The position numbers and the translations under genes were made by a program. The notes beneath the pieces are model-generated. The model ran no database searches, was not told the origin of the DNA, and was given only the letters and a program-made list of their open reading frames with translations. A stretch of DNA of 15,038 nt, taken from contig USFL01000010.1 in the NCBI GenBank assembly GCA_900553905.1, positions 1-15,038 on the forward strand, given 5' to 3'. Below are positions 6,310-14,053 of this stretch, in pieces (position 1 is the first letter of the stretch; each line of letters starts with the position of its first letter). The DNA is from an uncultured Eubacteriales bacterium. GTDB lineage: Bacteria; Bacillota; Clostridia; Christensenellales; Aristaeellaceae.

Positions 6310-8343
6310 TTACTCGTTGGTTTCGTTCTGGGCAGCCTCGGCTTCCAGAGCAGCACCAACAGCCTCAATGTCCACGGGAACGGCTTCCGCGCCGTCATCC
6401 TCGTAAACGGGCTGGGGCGCTTCCTCCACGGGAGCGGGTTCGGGCTCCAGCAGCGCGCGGATGCTCAGGCTGATGCGCTTGGCTTCGGGATCGATGTTGA
6501 GCACCTTCACGTTGACCACATCGCCCACATTGACAGCGTCCTCCACCTTGTTGATGCGGGTGGCGGCACACTGGCTGATGTGCACCAGGCCATCAATGCC
6601 CGGTTCAAGCTCCACAAAGGCGCCGAACGTGGTAATACGGACCACCTTGCCCGTGACCACAGCGCCGGCAGGATACTTTTCGGGAGCCATATCCCAGGGC
6701 TTGGGCTGCAGCTGCTTCAGGCCCAGCTGGATGCGCTCGCGCTCCGGGTCGAGGCTGAGGATCTTCACGTCCACTTCCTGATCGGGAGAGACGATCTCGG
6801 AAGGATGCTTGACATGCGCCCAGCTCAGGTCGGTCACATGGATCAGGCCGTCCACGCCGCCCAGATCCACAAACGCGCCAAAGTCAGTCAGGCGGCGGAC
6901 GATGCCGTGCACGACCTCGCCCTCTTGCAGGCGGGCCCAGGCCTCGGCCTTCTTCGCGGCGGCCTCCTCGCGCACCACGGCGCGGCGGCTGGCCACGATG
7001 CGGCGCTTCTGCTCGTCCATCTCGATGATCTTGAGCTTGAGGGTCTGACCTACGAAGTCGCCGATCTTTTCAACGTAGCGGTTGGAGAGCTGCGACGCAG
7101 GCACGAACGCGCGGATGCCGTTGACCGTGCAAATCAGGCCGCCCTTGACGACCTCCTTGCCCACGCCCTCGACATACTCGTTTTTCTCGTGCTTCTCAAC
7201 AAGCTCCGCGAAGGCCTTGCGGTTCAAGATGTTGCGCTGCGACAGCAAAACGTTGCCTTCGCCGTCGTTTACCTTGACGACCTCCACTTCGATTTCGTCG
7301 CCCAGTTTGACATCCTCCGTCACCAGGTCCTCGCGCTTGATCAGCCCGTCGCTCTTGAAACCGATGTTGACACAGACTTCGTCGTCGGTGATCTGCACCA
7401 CGGTGCCCTTCACGGTTTGCCCGGGCCTGATCTTGACCAGAGTCGCTTCCACATCAGCCATAAAGCTGTCCTTTTCCGCCTCCTCGGTGGAAACCTGCCG
7501 GTCCAATTGTTCCTTGTCAGTCATGCGTGTGACAACCTCCTTAAGTGACCAATCCGGCGTGCTCGCGCCGGCGGTAATTCCAATGGATTCCGAATGGATA
7601 TTCGCAAAGCCCGGCGGTATATCCGCCGCACGCTCTACCAAAAGGGTACGCCCGCAGATGCCCTTGCACGTTTCGTACAGTTTGCGGGTATTGGCGCTGC
7701 CCAGGCCGCCCACCACCAGCATGGCGTCCACCTTCGCGGCCAGCTCGCGCGCTTCGTTTTGCCGGAGGGCCGTAGCGGTGCAGATGGTGTCCTGAACGGT
7801 GAGGTTCTTTACCCGGCTGTGCAGCACGGGCAAAATTTCCTCCCAGCGCTCGTGGGGAAAGGTGGTTTGCGACACCGCCAGCGCGCTTTCCATCTCCGGC
7901 AGCGCGGCAGCCTCTTCCCGGTCGTGAACAGTATAAACCCTGCCCCGACCGTAACCGATGGTGCCGATAACTTCGGGATGATCGCTCTGCCCCACCAAAA
8001 TGACCGGCAGGCCGCCGGCGCTGTAGCGCGCCACCACATCATGCAGCCGGGCGACAAACGGGCACGTGAGGTCAATGACCTCGTCCGCCGTGCGCCGCAG
8101 GGCCTCGGTGACTTCTGGAGCCACGCCATGGCTGCGGATGAGCACCACCTTGCCTCGCGCCTGCTCCACCTCGTGGATGACCGATATGCCCATGGCGTTC
8201 AGCTGCTGAATGACCTCCGGGTTGTGCGCCAGCTCGCCGAAGGAAACGATGGGTTTTCCTTCCTGTGCGGCTTTGACCGCCCCGTCCACCGCCCGCTTGA
8301 CCCCCATGCAGAAGCCCGCGTGACGCGCCACCGAAACCGGCAT
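6310..8343 (-). CDS. ispH: Bifunctional 4-hydroxy-3-methylbut-2-enyl diphosphate reductase / ribosomal protein S1 (IspH-RpsA fusion)
   Basis: A 677-residue fusion. Residues 1-272 are IspH, the iron-sulfur enzyme of the last MEP-pathway step, making IPP and DMAPP. The three [4Fe-4S] cysteines are present: C12 (GFCMGV), C94 (LTCPF) and C188 (DTICTAT). So are the substrate and proton-transfer residues H40, H72, H122, E124 (SDHPEV), S216-x-N218 and the TAGAS motif at 257-261. Residues 306-631 hold four S1 RNA-binding repeats (about 306-372, 391-456, 472-543, 558-631; the last two have the canonical TDFGAFV/TTFGAFV core). The tail from 632 is acidic and disordered. Fusion of these two proteins is known in Clostridia. 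Start ATG 8343 lies behind AGGAGG. An internal ribosome binding site may also yield free S1. It is the last gene of the operon, 169 bp after cmk-plsC, with a strong terminator behind it. Confidence 0.96.
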   Translation of the reverse strand: MPVSVARHAGFCMGVKRAVDGAVKAAQEGKPIVSFGELAHNPEVIQQLNAMGISVIHEVEQARGKVVLIRSHGVAPEVTEALRRTADEVIDLTCPFVARLHDVVARYSAGGLPVILVGQSDHPEVIGTIGYGRGRVYTVHDREEAAALPEMESALAVSQTTFPHERWEEILPVLHSRVKNLTVQDTICTATALRQNEARELAAKVDAMLVVGGLGSANTRKLYETCKGICGRTLLVERAADIPPGFANIHSESIGITAGASTPDWSLKEVVTRMTDKEQLDRQVSTEEAEKDSFMADVEATLVKIRPGQTVKGTVVQITDDEVCVNIGFKSDGLIKREDLVTEDVKLGDEIEVEVVKVNDGEGNVLLSQRNILNRKAFAELVEKHEKNEYVEGVGKEVVKGGLICTVNGIRAFVPASQLSNRYVEKIGDFVGQTLKLKIIEMDEQKRRIVASRRAVVREEAAAKKAEAWARLQEGEVVHGIVRRLTDFGAFVDLGGVDGLIHVTDLSWAHVKHPSEIVSPDQEVDVKILSLDPERERIQLGLKQLQPKPWDMAPEKYPAGAVVTGKVVRITTFGAFVELEPGIDGLVHISQCAATRINKVEDAVNVGDVVNVKVLNIDPEAKRISLSIRALLEPEPAPVEEAPQPVYEDDGAEAVPVDIEAVGAALEAEAAQNETNE
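7522..7542 (-). promoter_or_regulatory. Internal ribosome binding site and ATG for free ribosomal protein S1
   Basis: Within ispH-rpsA, minus-strand AAGGAGG (7536-7542), in the longer context TTAAGGAGGTT that matches the anti-Shine-Dalgarno over about nine bases, stands 11 nt before an in-frame ATG (7522-7524). That ATG is codon 274, exactly at the junction after the IspH domain and about 32 residues ahead of the first S1 repeat. Initiation here would give a 404-residue S1 protein. Confidence 0.6.
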
Positions 8344-8512
8344 AAAACCGTCCTCCTAAGCATATCATGATGGCTATTCGCCGTCCGGCGTGAATTATCC
8401 TTCTTTTTAAAAAGAATTAATAATTGACAATTCTTTCTCTCCGACGGCGGATCGGCGCGGGTCCTTTTCATCCTCTGGGCTCGGGATAAAACGCCGCGCC
8501 ACAGGCAGCGGC
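8344..8512 (-). other. Intergenic region between cmk-plsC and ispH-rpsA
   Basis: 169 bp with no convincing gene. It contains an AT-rich palindromic stretch (8401-8436), a small GC hairpin at about 8376-8395 with a 2-nt bulge, and the AGGAGG ribosome binding site of ispH close to 8343. A GATAAT box (about 8394-8399 on the minus strand) has no matching -35, so a separate ispH promoter is possible but not shown. Confidence 0.5.
8401..8436. repeat. AT-rich double palindrome
   Basis: TTCTTTTTAAAAAGAA (8401-8416) is a perfect 16-nt palindrome. Overlapping it, AAAGAATT (8411-8418) and AATTCTTT (8429-8436) form an 8-bp inverted repeat with a 10-nt loop, followed on the minus strand by a T-run (8403-8409 region). 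The two structures are mutually exclusive. It stands out from the GC-rich surroundings. It could be a weak terminator or attenuator, or a copy of a dispersed intergenic repeat; the sequence alone does not decide. Confidence 0.6.
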
Positions 8513-9820
8513 TTATGCCGTCTGCTTCTGCGTGGCGGCATGCTCCTTTTCAAGCGCCGCATAGACCTGCTGAATCCGTTCCATAACCTCCTGGCAGGCC
8601 TCGCGGTTGACGCCGCGCGCCGCAATGTCCTTGACGCTGAACGGCAGACCATAGTATACGTGGGTCCGCCGGAACAGCCCAGGTTTTCCGGCGATATAGG
8701 CGGGCAGGATTCTGGCGCCGCTGCGCAGGGCGATCATGGCGATGCCGCTTTCCATGTGCTCCATCACGCCTTCCTTATGGCGCGTGCCCTCCGGAAACAC
8801 GCCCAGCGGATGGCCCTCGCGCAGCGTCTTGAGGCATGCGCGCAGCGCCGCCATGTCCATGTTGTGGCGGTCCACATCGATCATAAGCAGCTTTTGGAAC
8901 AGCCAGCGCAGGATGGGATATTTGATCAGCTCCTTTTTGCCCAGGAAGCGGATCTGATAGCGGTAGCACTTCCAGGCCACCACCAGGGGGTCCAGGAGCG
9001 AATTATGGTTGGCGATGAGGATATACGGCGCATCCAGCTGGGCGCGCTCCAGGTGGTGATAGGTTGCGGGCGTAAGGCAGGTCAGCAGGAACGCCGCCAC
9101 CACGCGCGCCGCCCTGTACATGGGCGTGAGCGGTTCCTCGGCCCGCAGGGCGCGGCCCTGGGAAAGCGCCACGCGGCGCAGCACGTCCTCCACCACCTGC
9201 TCGCGCGTCATGTCCGAGCTGTCGAGCACCTGCGCGTCCTCCGCGGGCCGGAGGGGATCGGTTTCGCGGGTCGTGTCGCGCTCGTCGCGGCTTCGGACCT
9301 CCGCAAGCACCTGCTCGTAGGTGGAGGGGTCTCCCTTGGCCTGAAGCTCGTCAAAGCGGCGGCGTGCGCGCACCTCGGCCGAGGCGGTCAGGTAGATTTT
9401 GAGCGTGGCGTCGGGAAGCACGCGGGTCCCGATATCCCGCCCGTCAAGCAGCATGCTTTGCCGCTTGGCCAGCTCCTGCTGACGGGCGACCATGGCCTGC
9501 CGCACCCCGGGCACGGTGGAAACCACGCTTGCGGCCGTGCTGATCTCCGGCGTGCGGATGAGGTCCGTCACATCCTCCCCGCCGATCAGCGTGCGCTGTG
9601 CGCCGTTTTCAAAGCGAACCTCCGGCATCACCCGTGCAGCGAGGGCCGTCAGCGCCTGCGCGTCGCGCGTATCCACGCGCTCCTTGAGCGCCTGCCAGGC
9701 GAAGGCGCGGTACATCGCCCCCGTATCCAGATGCAGAATGCCCAGCCGTCTGGCCACCTCGTCGGCCACGCTGCTTTTGCCCGCTCCTACAGGGCCGTCC
9801 ATCGCAATGGTCAAAACCAT
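8513..9820 (-). CDS. cmk: Cytidylate kinase fused to 1-acylglycerol-3-phosphate acyltransferase (Cmk-PlsC)
   Basis: A 435-residue fusion. Residues 1-220 are (d)CMP kinase, which phosphorylates CMP and dCMP: Walker A GPVGAGKSS (9-17), the DTGAMYRA substrate motif (32-39), DGRDIGT (126-132) and the RDxRD-like lid RSRDERD (176-182). Residues 230-425 are a PlsC-type acyltransferase that acylates lysophosphatidate in phospholipid synthesis: catalytic NHNSLLD (H272 and D277 of the HX4D motif), FPEGTR (342-347), and a hydrophobic segment at 237-250 that may dip into the membrane. Both catalytic sets look intact. I start it at ATG 9820, behind GAGGGGGAG with about 8 nt spacing and directly before the kinase fold, rather than at an upstream TTG (9853) overlapping the preceding gene. 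It lies 29 bp after the HutP-family gene. In many Firmicutes cmk, plsC, ispH and rpsA are separate neighbours in this same order. Confidence 0.94.
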   Translation of the reverse strand: MVLTIAMDGPVGAGKSSVADEVARRLGILHLDTGAMYRAFAWQALKERVDTRDAQALTALAARVMPEVRFENGAQRTLIGGEDVTDLIRTPEISTAASVVSTVPGVRQAMVARQQELAKRQSMLLDGRDIGTRVLPDATLKIYLTASAEVRARRRFDELQAKGDPSTYEQVLAEVRSRDERDTTRETDPLRPAEDAQVLDSSDMTREQVVEDVLRRVALSQGRALRAEEPLTPMYRAARVVAAFLLTCLTPATYHHLERAQLDAPYILIANHNSLLDPLVVAWKCYRYQIRFLGKKELIKYPILRWLFQKLLMIDVDRHNMDMAALRACLKTLREGHPLGVFPEGTRHKEGVMEHMESGIAMIALRSGARILPAYIAGKPGLFRRTHVYYGLPFSVKDIAARGVNREACQEVMERIQQVYAALEKEHAATQKQTA

Positions 9821-9849
9821 GTTCCCACTCCCCCTCTTTGTTCCACCGC

Positions 9850-10272
9850 TCAAATGGCGCGGTGTCCCAGGCCGATGCAGACCTCGTCCAGATGGCCTAG
9901 GCCGATGTTGAAAAACACGGCGACTGCGACGTGTTCCCCAGAGCGGGCAATGCCGATTTTCCCGCCCACGCTCATGCCCAGCGCCTTGGGCGTGACCTGG
10001 TTGAGCGCCTCGCGCGCGGCTCCGGCCACGCCGCCCTCCTCCAGATGGGAATCACCAATCACCTGCTCGCGCTTGGCGGCCACCACCGCGCGCTCCACGA
10101 TGCGCACGATACCCGTCAGAAAATCGCCGCCAAAGTCCGCAGCGGCCGCGGATACGCCCTGCTGGCGCAGGACCTGCCGCCAGCGCTGTTCCTCCTCACG
10201 GCTTTGCGTCATGCTCAATTCAATCGCAGCTCGCGCCACATCCCGGCTTCCTGCGGTCGTTTGGTAATCCAT
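9850..10272 (-). CDS. HutP-family RNA-binding antiterminator-like protein
   Basis: A 140-residue protein. B. subtilis HutP, the histidine- and Mg-dependent antiterminator of the hut operon, has about 148 residues. Shared features are the pattern around 'VIGDSHLEEGGVAGAAREAL' followed by N-x-V-T, a central GGKIGIARSG, a beta strand AVAVFFNIG and a C-terminal GLGHRAI that parallels GVGINHI. Of the HutP metal-binding histidines recalled as H73, H77 and H138, the first corresponds to H75, the second position is Gly79, and the last His is displaced, so the ligand may differ. The start is ATG 10272, behind GGAAGGAGG with 11 nt spacing; an ATG at 10302 would place that ribosome binding site inside the coding region. 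It is the first gene of the operon with cmk-plsC and ispH-rpsA. No histidine-use genes are nearby, so an antiterminator role for this operon is inference. Confidence 0.8.
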   Translation of the reverse strand: MDYQTTAGSRDVARAAIELSMTQSREEEQRWRQVLRQQGVSAAAADFGGDFLTGIVRIVERAVVAAKREQVIGDSHLEEGGVAGAAREALNQVTPKALGMSVGGKIGIARSGEHVAVAVFFNIGLGHLDEVCIGLGHRAI

Positions 10273-10309
10273 AGCGGCTCGCGCCTCCTTCCGCTCTGTC
10301 ATATGGAAC

Positions 10310-10318
10310 ATTATAGCA
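10310..10318 (-). promoter_or_regulatory. Extended -10 promoter of the hutP-cmk-ispH operon
   Basis: Minus-strand TGCTATAAT: a perfect TATAAT (10310-10315) preceded by the TGN extension, which can substitute for a weak -35. No good -35 is found at 16-18 bp. The expected start near 10303 gives a leader of about 30 nt to the ATG at 10272. It lies about 50 bp past the small-RNA terminator. Confidence 0.65.
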
Positions 10319-10368
10319 TGCCAAGCGCTTCTTGCATAGGGCAATGCGCATCCTCCGGGAGCGACACG

Positions 10369-10401
10369 AAAAAGAGCCTTCTCCACAAAGGCAGAAAGCT
10401 C
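10369..10401 (-). terminator. Intrinsic terminator of the small RNA
   Basis: On the minus strand GAGCTTTCT (10393-10401) pairs with AGAAGGCTC (10374-10382), 9 bp with one G-T wobble, a 10-nt loop, then five T (10369-10373). It separates the small RNA from the hutP promoter. Confidence 0.85.
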
Positions 10402-10593
10402 ATTCGAGAACCCAAAGTGCCGCTGTACCCGTTTTTTCACCCGCTATGTTAAGCAGGCCGGTGCTCTATCGACGGCTTCTGCCGTCCCCTGGCGTCCACT
10501 TGAACGGGGGCATGACATCCAACGCCGAACCCGAGCTCCGTTTTATGAAATGTGGGTAAAAACAGGGCCCTGGCGCACACTTCAGGAGGCTCT
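10369..10593 (-). ncRNA. ssrS: Small stable RNA, probable 6S RNA (SsrS)
   Basis: About 225 nt from the predicted start near 10593 to the terminator T-run; about 190 nt without the terminator hairpin, the usual size of 6S RNA, which binds sigma-A RNA polymerase by mimicking an open promoter. No reading frame with a ribosome binding site fits. Reading from the 5' end as 1, the ends pair: GAGCCU (2-7) with GGGUUC (181-186), GAAGUG (11-16) with CACUUU (175-180), CGC (19-21) with GCG (171-173), and UUUUU (32-36) with AAAAA (157-161). After a central open region, CGGAGCUC (54-61) pairs with GAGCACCG (128-135) as CGG/CCG and GCUC/GAGC around an A-A mismatch. The 3' side of the bubble holds its own hairpin, CCUGCU (137-142) with AGCGGG (149-154), as in Firmicutes 6S. 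A further hairpin GACGGC/GCCGUC caps the apical arm. The RNA itself is well supported; the 6S identity rests on shape, size and context only. Confidence 0.7.
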
Positions 10594-10599
10594 GGAACC

Positions 10600-10628
10600 A
10601 TTATAGTAACTGCCCGGCGCAATGTCAA
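10600..10628 (-). promoter_or_regulatory. Consensus sigma-A promoter of the small RNA
   Basis: Minus strand: perfect TTGACA (10623-10628), 17-bp spacer, perfect TATAAT (10600-10605). This is the best promoter in the window and has no coding region behind it, which is what revealed the RNA gene. It starts 36 bp after the nadR stop. Confidence 0.92.
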
Positions 10629-10664
10629 GAGCGACGGGCAGGGAATTTGCCGGAATCTCCTTCC

Positions 10665-11708
10665 TTATGGGCGCGTTCCGCCCAGGAGACCGTCCACCAG
10701 GCGGATGGCATGGGCCAGGCGCTGCGAATAGTCTCCGCTGACCACGACCATCTTGTCTTTGAAGCCATGCTCCACATACATGTCCCACAGGCGGTCGTTG
10801 AGCATCCTGCGCCGGTCCTCGTCGCCGTTGAGGCGCTGGCCGTCGGGCACCCAGCGCACGTCCGGCGTCAGGTAAATCAGCAGATCGTAGCGGTTGGAAT
10901 CGATATACTTTTCTACGAGCTCGTTGCGGTGGCCCATGTAGAGCTCGCTGAAATAATCGGTGTAGGTGGCGTCCGTGTCAAAGAAGCAGACCTTGTTGGC
11001 CGTGCGCAGCGCCTGATAGTCCTGCTCGTACTGGATGTGTGCAATGCGGCTGAAATCCACGTCCGTATAGATGGTTTCATCATTGCCCAAAAAGTCGCGC
11101 GCGTAGTAGCGGCCCACTTCCTCGGACCAGGAGGTGTTGTACAGCTTGGCCAGGCACTTGGTCAGCGTGGTTTTGCCACAGCTCTCCGTGCCCGCGATGA
11201 GCACCTTTTTGGCAAAGAAAGGACGCGCGGCGCCCAAGATGTAATGCCAGTTGCCCAAAATGTCTCCCCGGATGTCCGTGGCTGAGATGGGATAGCGCGT
11301 GCGGGCGGGATCAAACAGCTCCACTTTGGATTCGGGGAAATAGCGGGCCAGCGTTTCGCCGTATTCCATGTCGCCCACGAAAAATGCGTCGATGGGCTCC
11401 CCCACCACCTCGCGCATGCGCTGGCTCCACAGTTCCCATCCCTGCGGATAGACAGGGATATCCGTCTCGTCCAATACCCGTACACCAATGTGGGTAATGT
11501 CCTGAATCTGCTGGGAAATCCACTGCTTGCGCAGGCGATAGGAGATTTCGGGAATGCCGTCGCGGCGGCAGATCTCGCGGGTCTGATCGGCATTGTCGGA
11601 AATGACCACCAGCAGCTTTTCGCAGCGGGTAGACGCCTCGATCATCTGATATAGATGGCCGCGATGCGGCGGAAGGAAGCGGCCGAAGTATACGCCCGTC
11701 TTGTACAT
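10665..11708 (-). CDS. nadR: NadR-type NMN adenylyltransferase / ribosylnicotinamide kinase
   Basis: A 347-residue two-domain enzyme of NAD salvage. Residues 1-155 are a nucleotidyltransferase fold with GRFLPPHRGH (9-18, the GxFxPxHxGH ATP-binding motif) and ISATDIR (141-147, the ISxTxxR motif), joining NMN to ATP to give NAD. Residues 165-345 are a P-loop kinase with Walker A GTESCGKTT (173-181), which phosphorylates nicotinamide riboside. The N-terminal helix-turn-helix repressor domain of enterobacterial NadR is absent, as in most NadR-like proteins outside that group, so no DNA-binding role is expected. The start is ATG 11708 behind GGGGAGGG. No pnuC transporter or other NAD gene is in the window. 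No clear terminator follows it before the small-RNA promoter. Confidence 0.92.
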   Translation of the reverse strand: MYKTGVYFGRFLPPHRGHLYQMIEASTRCEKLLVVISDNADQTREICRRDGIPEISYRLRKQWISQQIQDITHIGVRVLDETDIPVYPQGWELWSQRMREVVGEPIDAFFVGDMEYGETLARYFPESKVELFDPARTRYPISATDIRGDILGNWHYILGAARPFFAKKVLIAGTESCGKTTLTKCLAKLYNTSWSEEVGRYYARDFLGNDETIYTDVDFSRIAHIQYEQDYQALRTANKVCFFDTDATYTDYFSELYMGHRNELVEKYIDSNRYDLLIYLTPDVRWVPDGQRLNGDEDRRRMLNDRLWDMYVEHGFKDKMVVVSGDYSQRLAHAIRLVDGLLGGTRP

Positions 11709-11791
11709 GGGTCTTGCCCTCCCCTGCGGTTTGAGATAGAGATTTCTACGCTGCCAGAGCGTTTTCCTGCCTGTTCAAAGCGGGTGCAATA

Positions 11792-11800
11792 TGGTATCAT
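11792..11800 (+). promoter_or_regulatory. Possible extended -10 promoter of the plus-strand membrane-protein gene
   Basis: TGGTATCAT: TATCAT (11795-11800, 5 of 6) with a TGN extension and only a weak -35. It lies in the 149-bp divergent region between nadR and the plus-strand gene and gives a leader of about 50 nt. I found no comparably good promoter for nadR in that region. Confidence 0.45.
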
Positions 11801-11857
11801 TCTTCGTGAGAAGGGCGCTGTCCTTCTCCGGAACGATTGCGAAAGGATGTGACGCGC

Positions 11858-12418
11858 ATGACGAGACGGCGTGTGCTGATTCTCGCGGCCGCCGTGGCCT
11901 TGCTGCTCTTGGCCGTGGATGTTCGCAGCCTCTTTGCGGCCCATTCCCTTCATCGCCTCGTGGCATGGCTGTGGGCGCTGTGCAGCCGGCTGACGGAACC
12001 GCTACCCATGGCGCTGGTCACGCTGGGCGCGGCGCTGGCGATGCCCAGGGATGACGCGCGGCTGCCGGTGGTTGTCAACCTGGCTGCGGCGCTGCTGATG
12101 GGCGCGGCGCTGTCATGGGGAAACAAGCCGCATTTCCTGGGCGGCCTGCTTCGTCTGACGCCGGAGGCGGCGGGCGCCATGTCCTCCATTTGCTTTTACG
12201 CATTTCTTCTGTGGGCGGCCCGCCGGTACTGCGCGCCAGGGCCGCTCCGCGCGGGGCTTACGGCGCTGCTGGCCGTTGTCCTGGCGTCTGCCGTACGCGC
12301 CCTGCCGGACGGGCCGCGCTTCCTTTCGGTCGCGCTGGCCGCGGCGGCGGTGCCAGGCGCCTACCTGTGGCTTTTGACGGGTTTCGCACGGCGCCGCTCC
12401 GTGGGAGTCACGGCCTGA
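11858..12418 (+). CDS. Small multi-pass membrane protein of unknown function
   Basis: A 186-residue, very hydrophobic, Ala/Leu-rich protein and the only plus-strand gene. About six membrane segments can be drawn: near 5-22, 47-62, 68-88, 104-122, 130-148 and 154-175. The first is preceded by MTRRR and the C-terminus ends in ARRRSVGVTA, basic at both ends, consistent with cytoplasmic termini. No catalytic or transport motif is recognisable, and I do not recognise the family. The start is ATG 11858, about 10 nt after an AAAGGA ribosome binding site; the frame also allows a TTG (11837) or GTG (11849), less well placed. It is divergent from nadR and convergent with livF, so it forms its own unit. 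The minus strand here shows only short overlapping frames without ribosome binding sites. Confidence 0.75.
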   Translation: MTRRRVLILAAAVALLLLAVDVRSLFAAHSLHRLVAWLWALCSRLTEPLPMALVTLGAALAMPRDDARLPVVVNLAAALLMGAALSWGNKPHFLGGLLRLTPEAAGAMSSICFYAFLLWAARRYCAPGPLRAGLTALLAVVLASAVRALPDGPRFLSVALAAAAVPGAYLWLLTGFARRRSVGVTA

Positions 12419-12433
12419 ACGCCATCCGGCGGC

Positions 12434-12479
12434 AAAAAGCGCCTTCCGCGCGGCTCGCACCGCTCGGAAGGCGCTTTTC
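12434..12479. terminator. Bidirectional intrinsic terminator between the membrane-protein gene and livF
   Basis: AGCGCCTTCCG (12438-12448) pairs perfectly with CGGAAGGCGCT (12465-12475), extended inside by GCGG/CCGC. Four A precede the stem and TTTT follows it (T-run 12475-12478), so it can end transcription from both convergent genes. On the minus strand it begins right after the livF stop codon. Confidence 0.92.
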
Positions 12480-13207
<728 letters not shown>

Positions 13208-13211
<4 letters not shown>

Positions 13212-14053
13212 TCCTCATCCACCCCCAAATAGGCCGCGATCACCGCGGGATCGTCCTGCACCTGCTGCGGCGTGCCTTCCGAAATCAGCTTGCCGAAGTC
13301 CAGCACATAGATGCGGTCGGAAATGTCCATCACCAGGTTCATGTGATGCTCGATCAGGAACACGGTGAGTTTGAAATCCTCTTTGATCTTGCGGATGAAG
13401 TCGCTTAGTTCGTCGGTTTCCTGCGGGTTCATACCGGCGGCGGGTTCGTCCAGCAAAAGAAGCCGCGGTTCGGTTGCCAGTGCGCGGGCGATTTCCAGGT
13501 AGCGCTGCTTGCCGTAGGGCAGCGAGGACGCCTTTTCCTGCGCCACGTCGCCCAGGCCCAGCATATCCAGCAGGTCCAGCGATTCCTGGCGGATGCGCCG
13601 CTCCTCCTGCTGGTTGAAGTGCAGCATGGAGGTAAACAACCCAGCTTTCAGCCGCATATGCCGCGCCACCAGCACGTTTTCCAGCACGGTCATGTTCTTG
13701 AACAGGCGGATATTCTGAAACGTGCGCGCCACGCCCATCTCGGTGATCCTGTCGGGCGTGTTGGAGACGAGGCGGTTGTATTCGCCGATATGGGTACCGG
13801 CGTAGAGCTTGCGCATCTTGCCGGTGGGATGGCCCTGCGCGATGATCTTGCCGCGCAGCTTGACGCATCCATTGGTGGGCGCGTACACGCCGGTGATAAC
13901 GTTGAACGCGGTGGTCTTGCCCGCGCCGTTGGGACCGATCAGCGCGACGGTCTCGCCCTGATCCACGTGCATGGAAAAACTGTCCACGGCCACCACGCCG
14001 CCGAACTGCATGGTCACGTTTTCCAGCTCAAGGACGGTTTCGACGATGTTCAT
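13208..14053 (-). CDS. livG: Branched-chain amino acid ABC transporter ATP-binding protein LivG
   Basis: A 281-residue ATPase; E. coli LivG has about 255. Walker [10 protein letters not shown] (40-48), Q-loop [10 protein letters not shown] (109-118), LivG-type signature SLPYGKQR (177-184), Walker [14 protein letters not shown] (198-210) and H-loop LIEHHMNL (233-240). Compared with E. coli LivG as recalled, about 25 extra residues (about 72-97, containing [17 protein letters not shown]) lie between the first beta strands and the Q-loop. Start and stop overlap livM and livF by ATGA, so the three genes are translationally coupled. Confidence 0.95.

Noticed and set aside
6253..7548. Long plus-strand open frame of 431 codons opposite the S1 part of ispH-rpsA
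   Set aside because: It lies entirely antisense to a gene with clear IspH and S1 domains, has no ribosome binding site, and shows the His/Asp/Leu-rich composition of an antisense shadow in GC-rich DNA.
8407..8652. Minus-strand open frame of 81 codons ending in the AT-rich island
   Set aside because: Mostly out of frame with the PlsC end and without a ribosome binding site; its tail is only the translated palindrome.
9086..9121. Internal ATG before the PlsC domain as a separate start, by analogy with S1
   Set aside because: Codon 234 is an ATG, but the only purine-rich stretch upstream (GAGGAA) is weak and 12 nt away, far poorer than the site inside ispH-rpsA.
8540..10267. Plus-strand open frame of 575 codons opposite cmk-plsC and hutP
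   Set aside because: The minus strand carries the catalytic motifs of Cmk and PlsC and the HutP pattern; the plus frame has no recognisable domain and no start signal.
10332..10559. Plus-strand open frame of 75 codons in the nadR-hutP gap
   Set aside because: No ribosome binding site or promoter on that strand; the region is explained by the minus-strand small RNA.
10402..10593. Signal recognition particle RNA, RNase P RNA, tmRNA or riboswitch as identity of the small RNA
   Set aside because: I find none of the conserved GGAAG/AGCAG-type SRP tetraloop core, RNase P GAGGAAAGUCC-like block or tmRNA tRNA-like ends, and it has its own terminator ahead of the next gene, not a switch layout.
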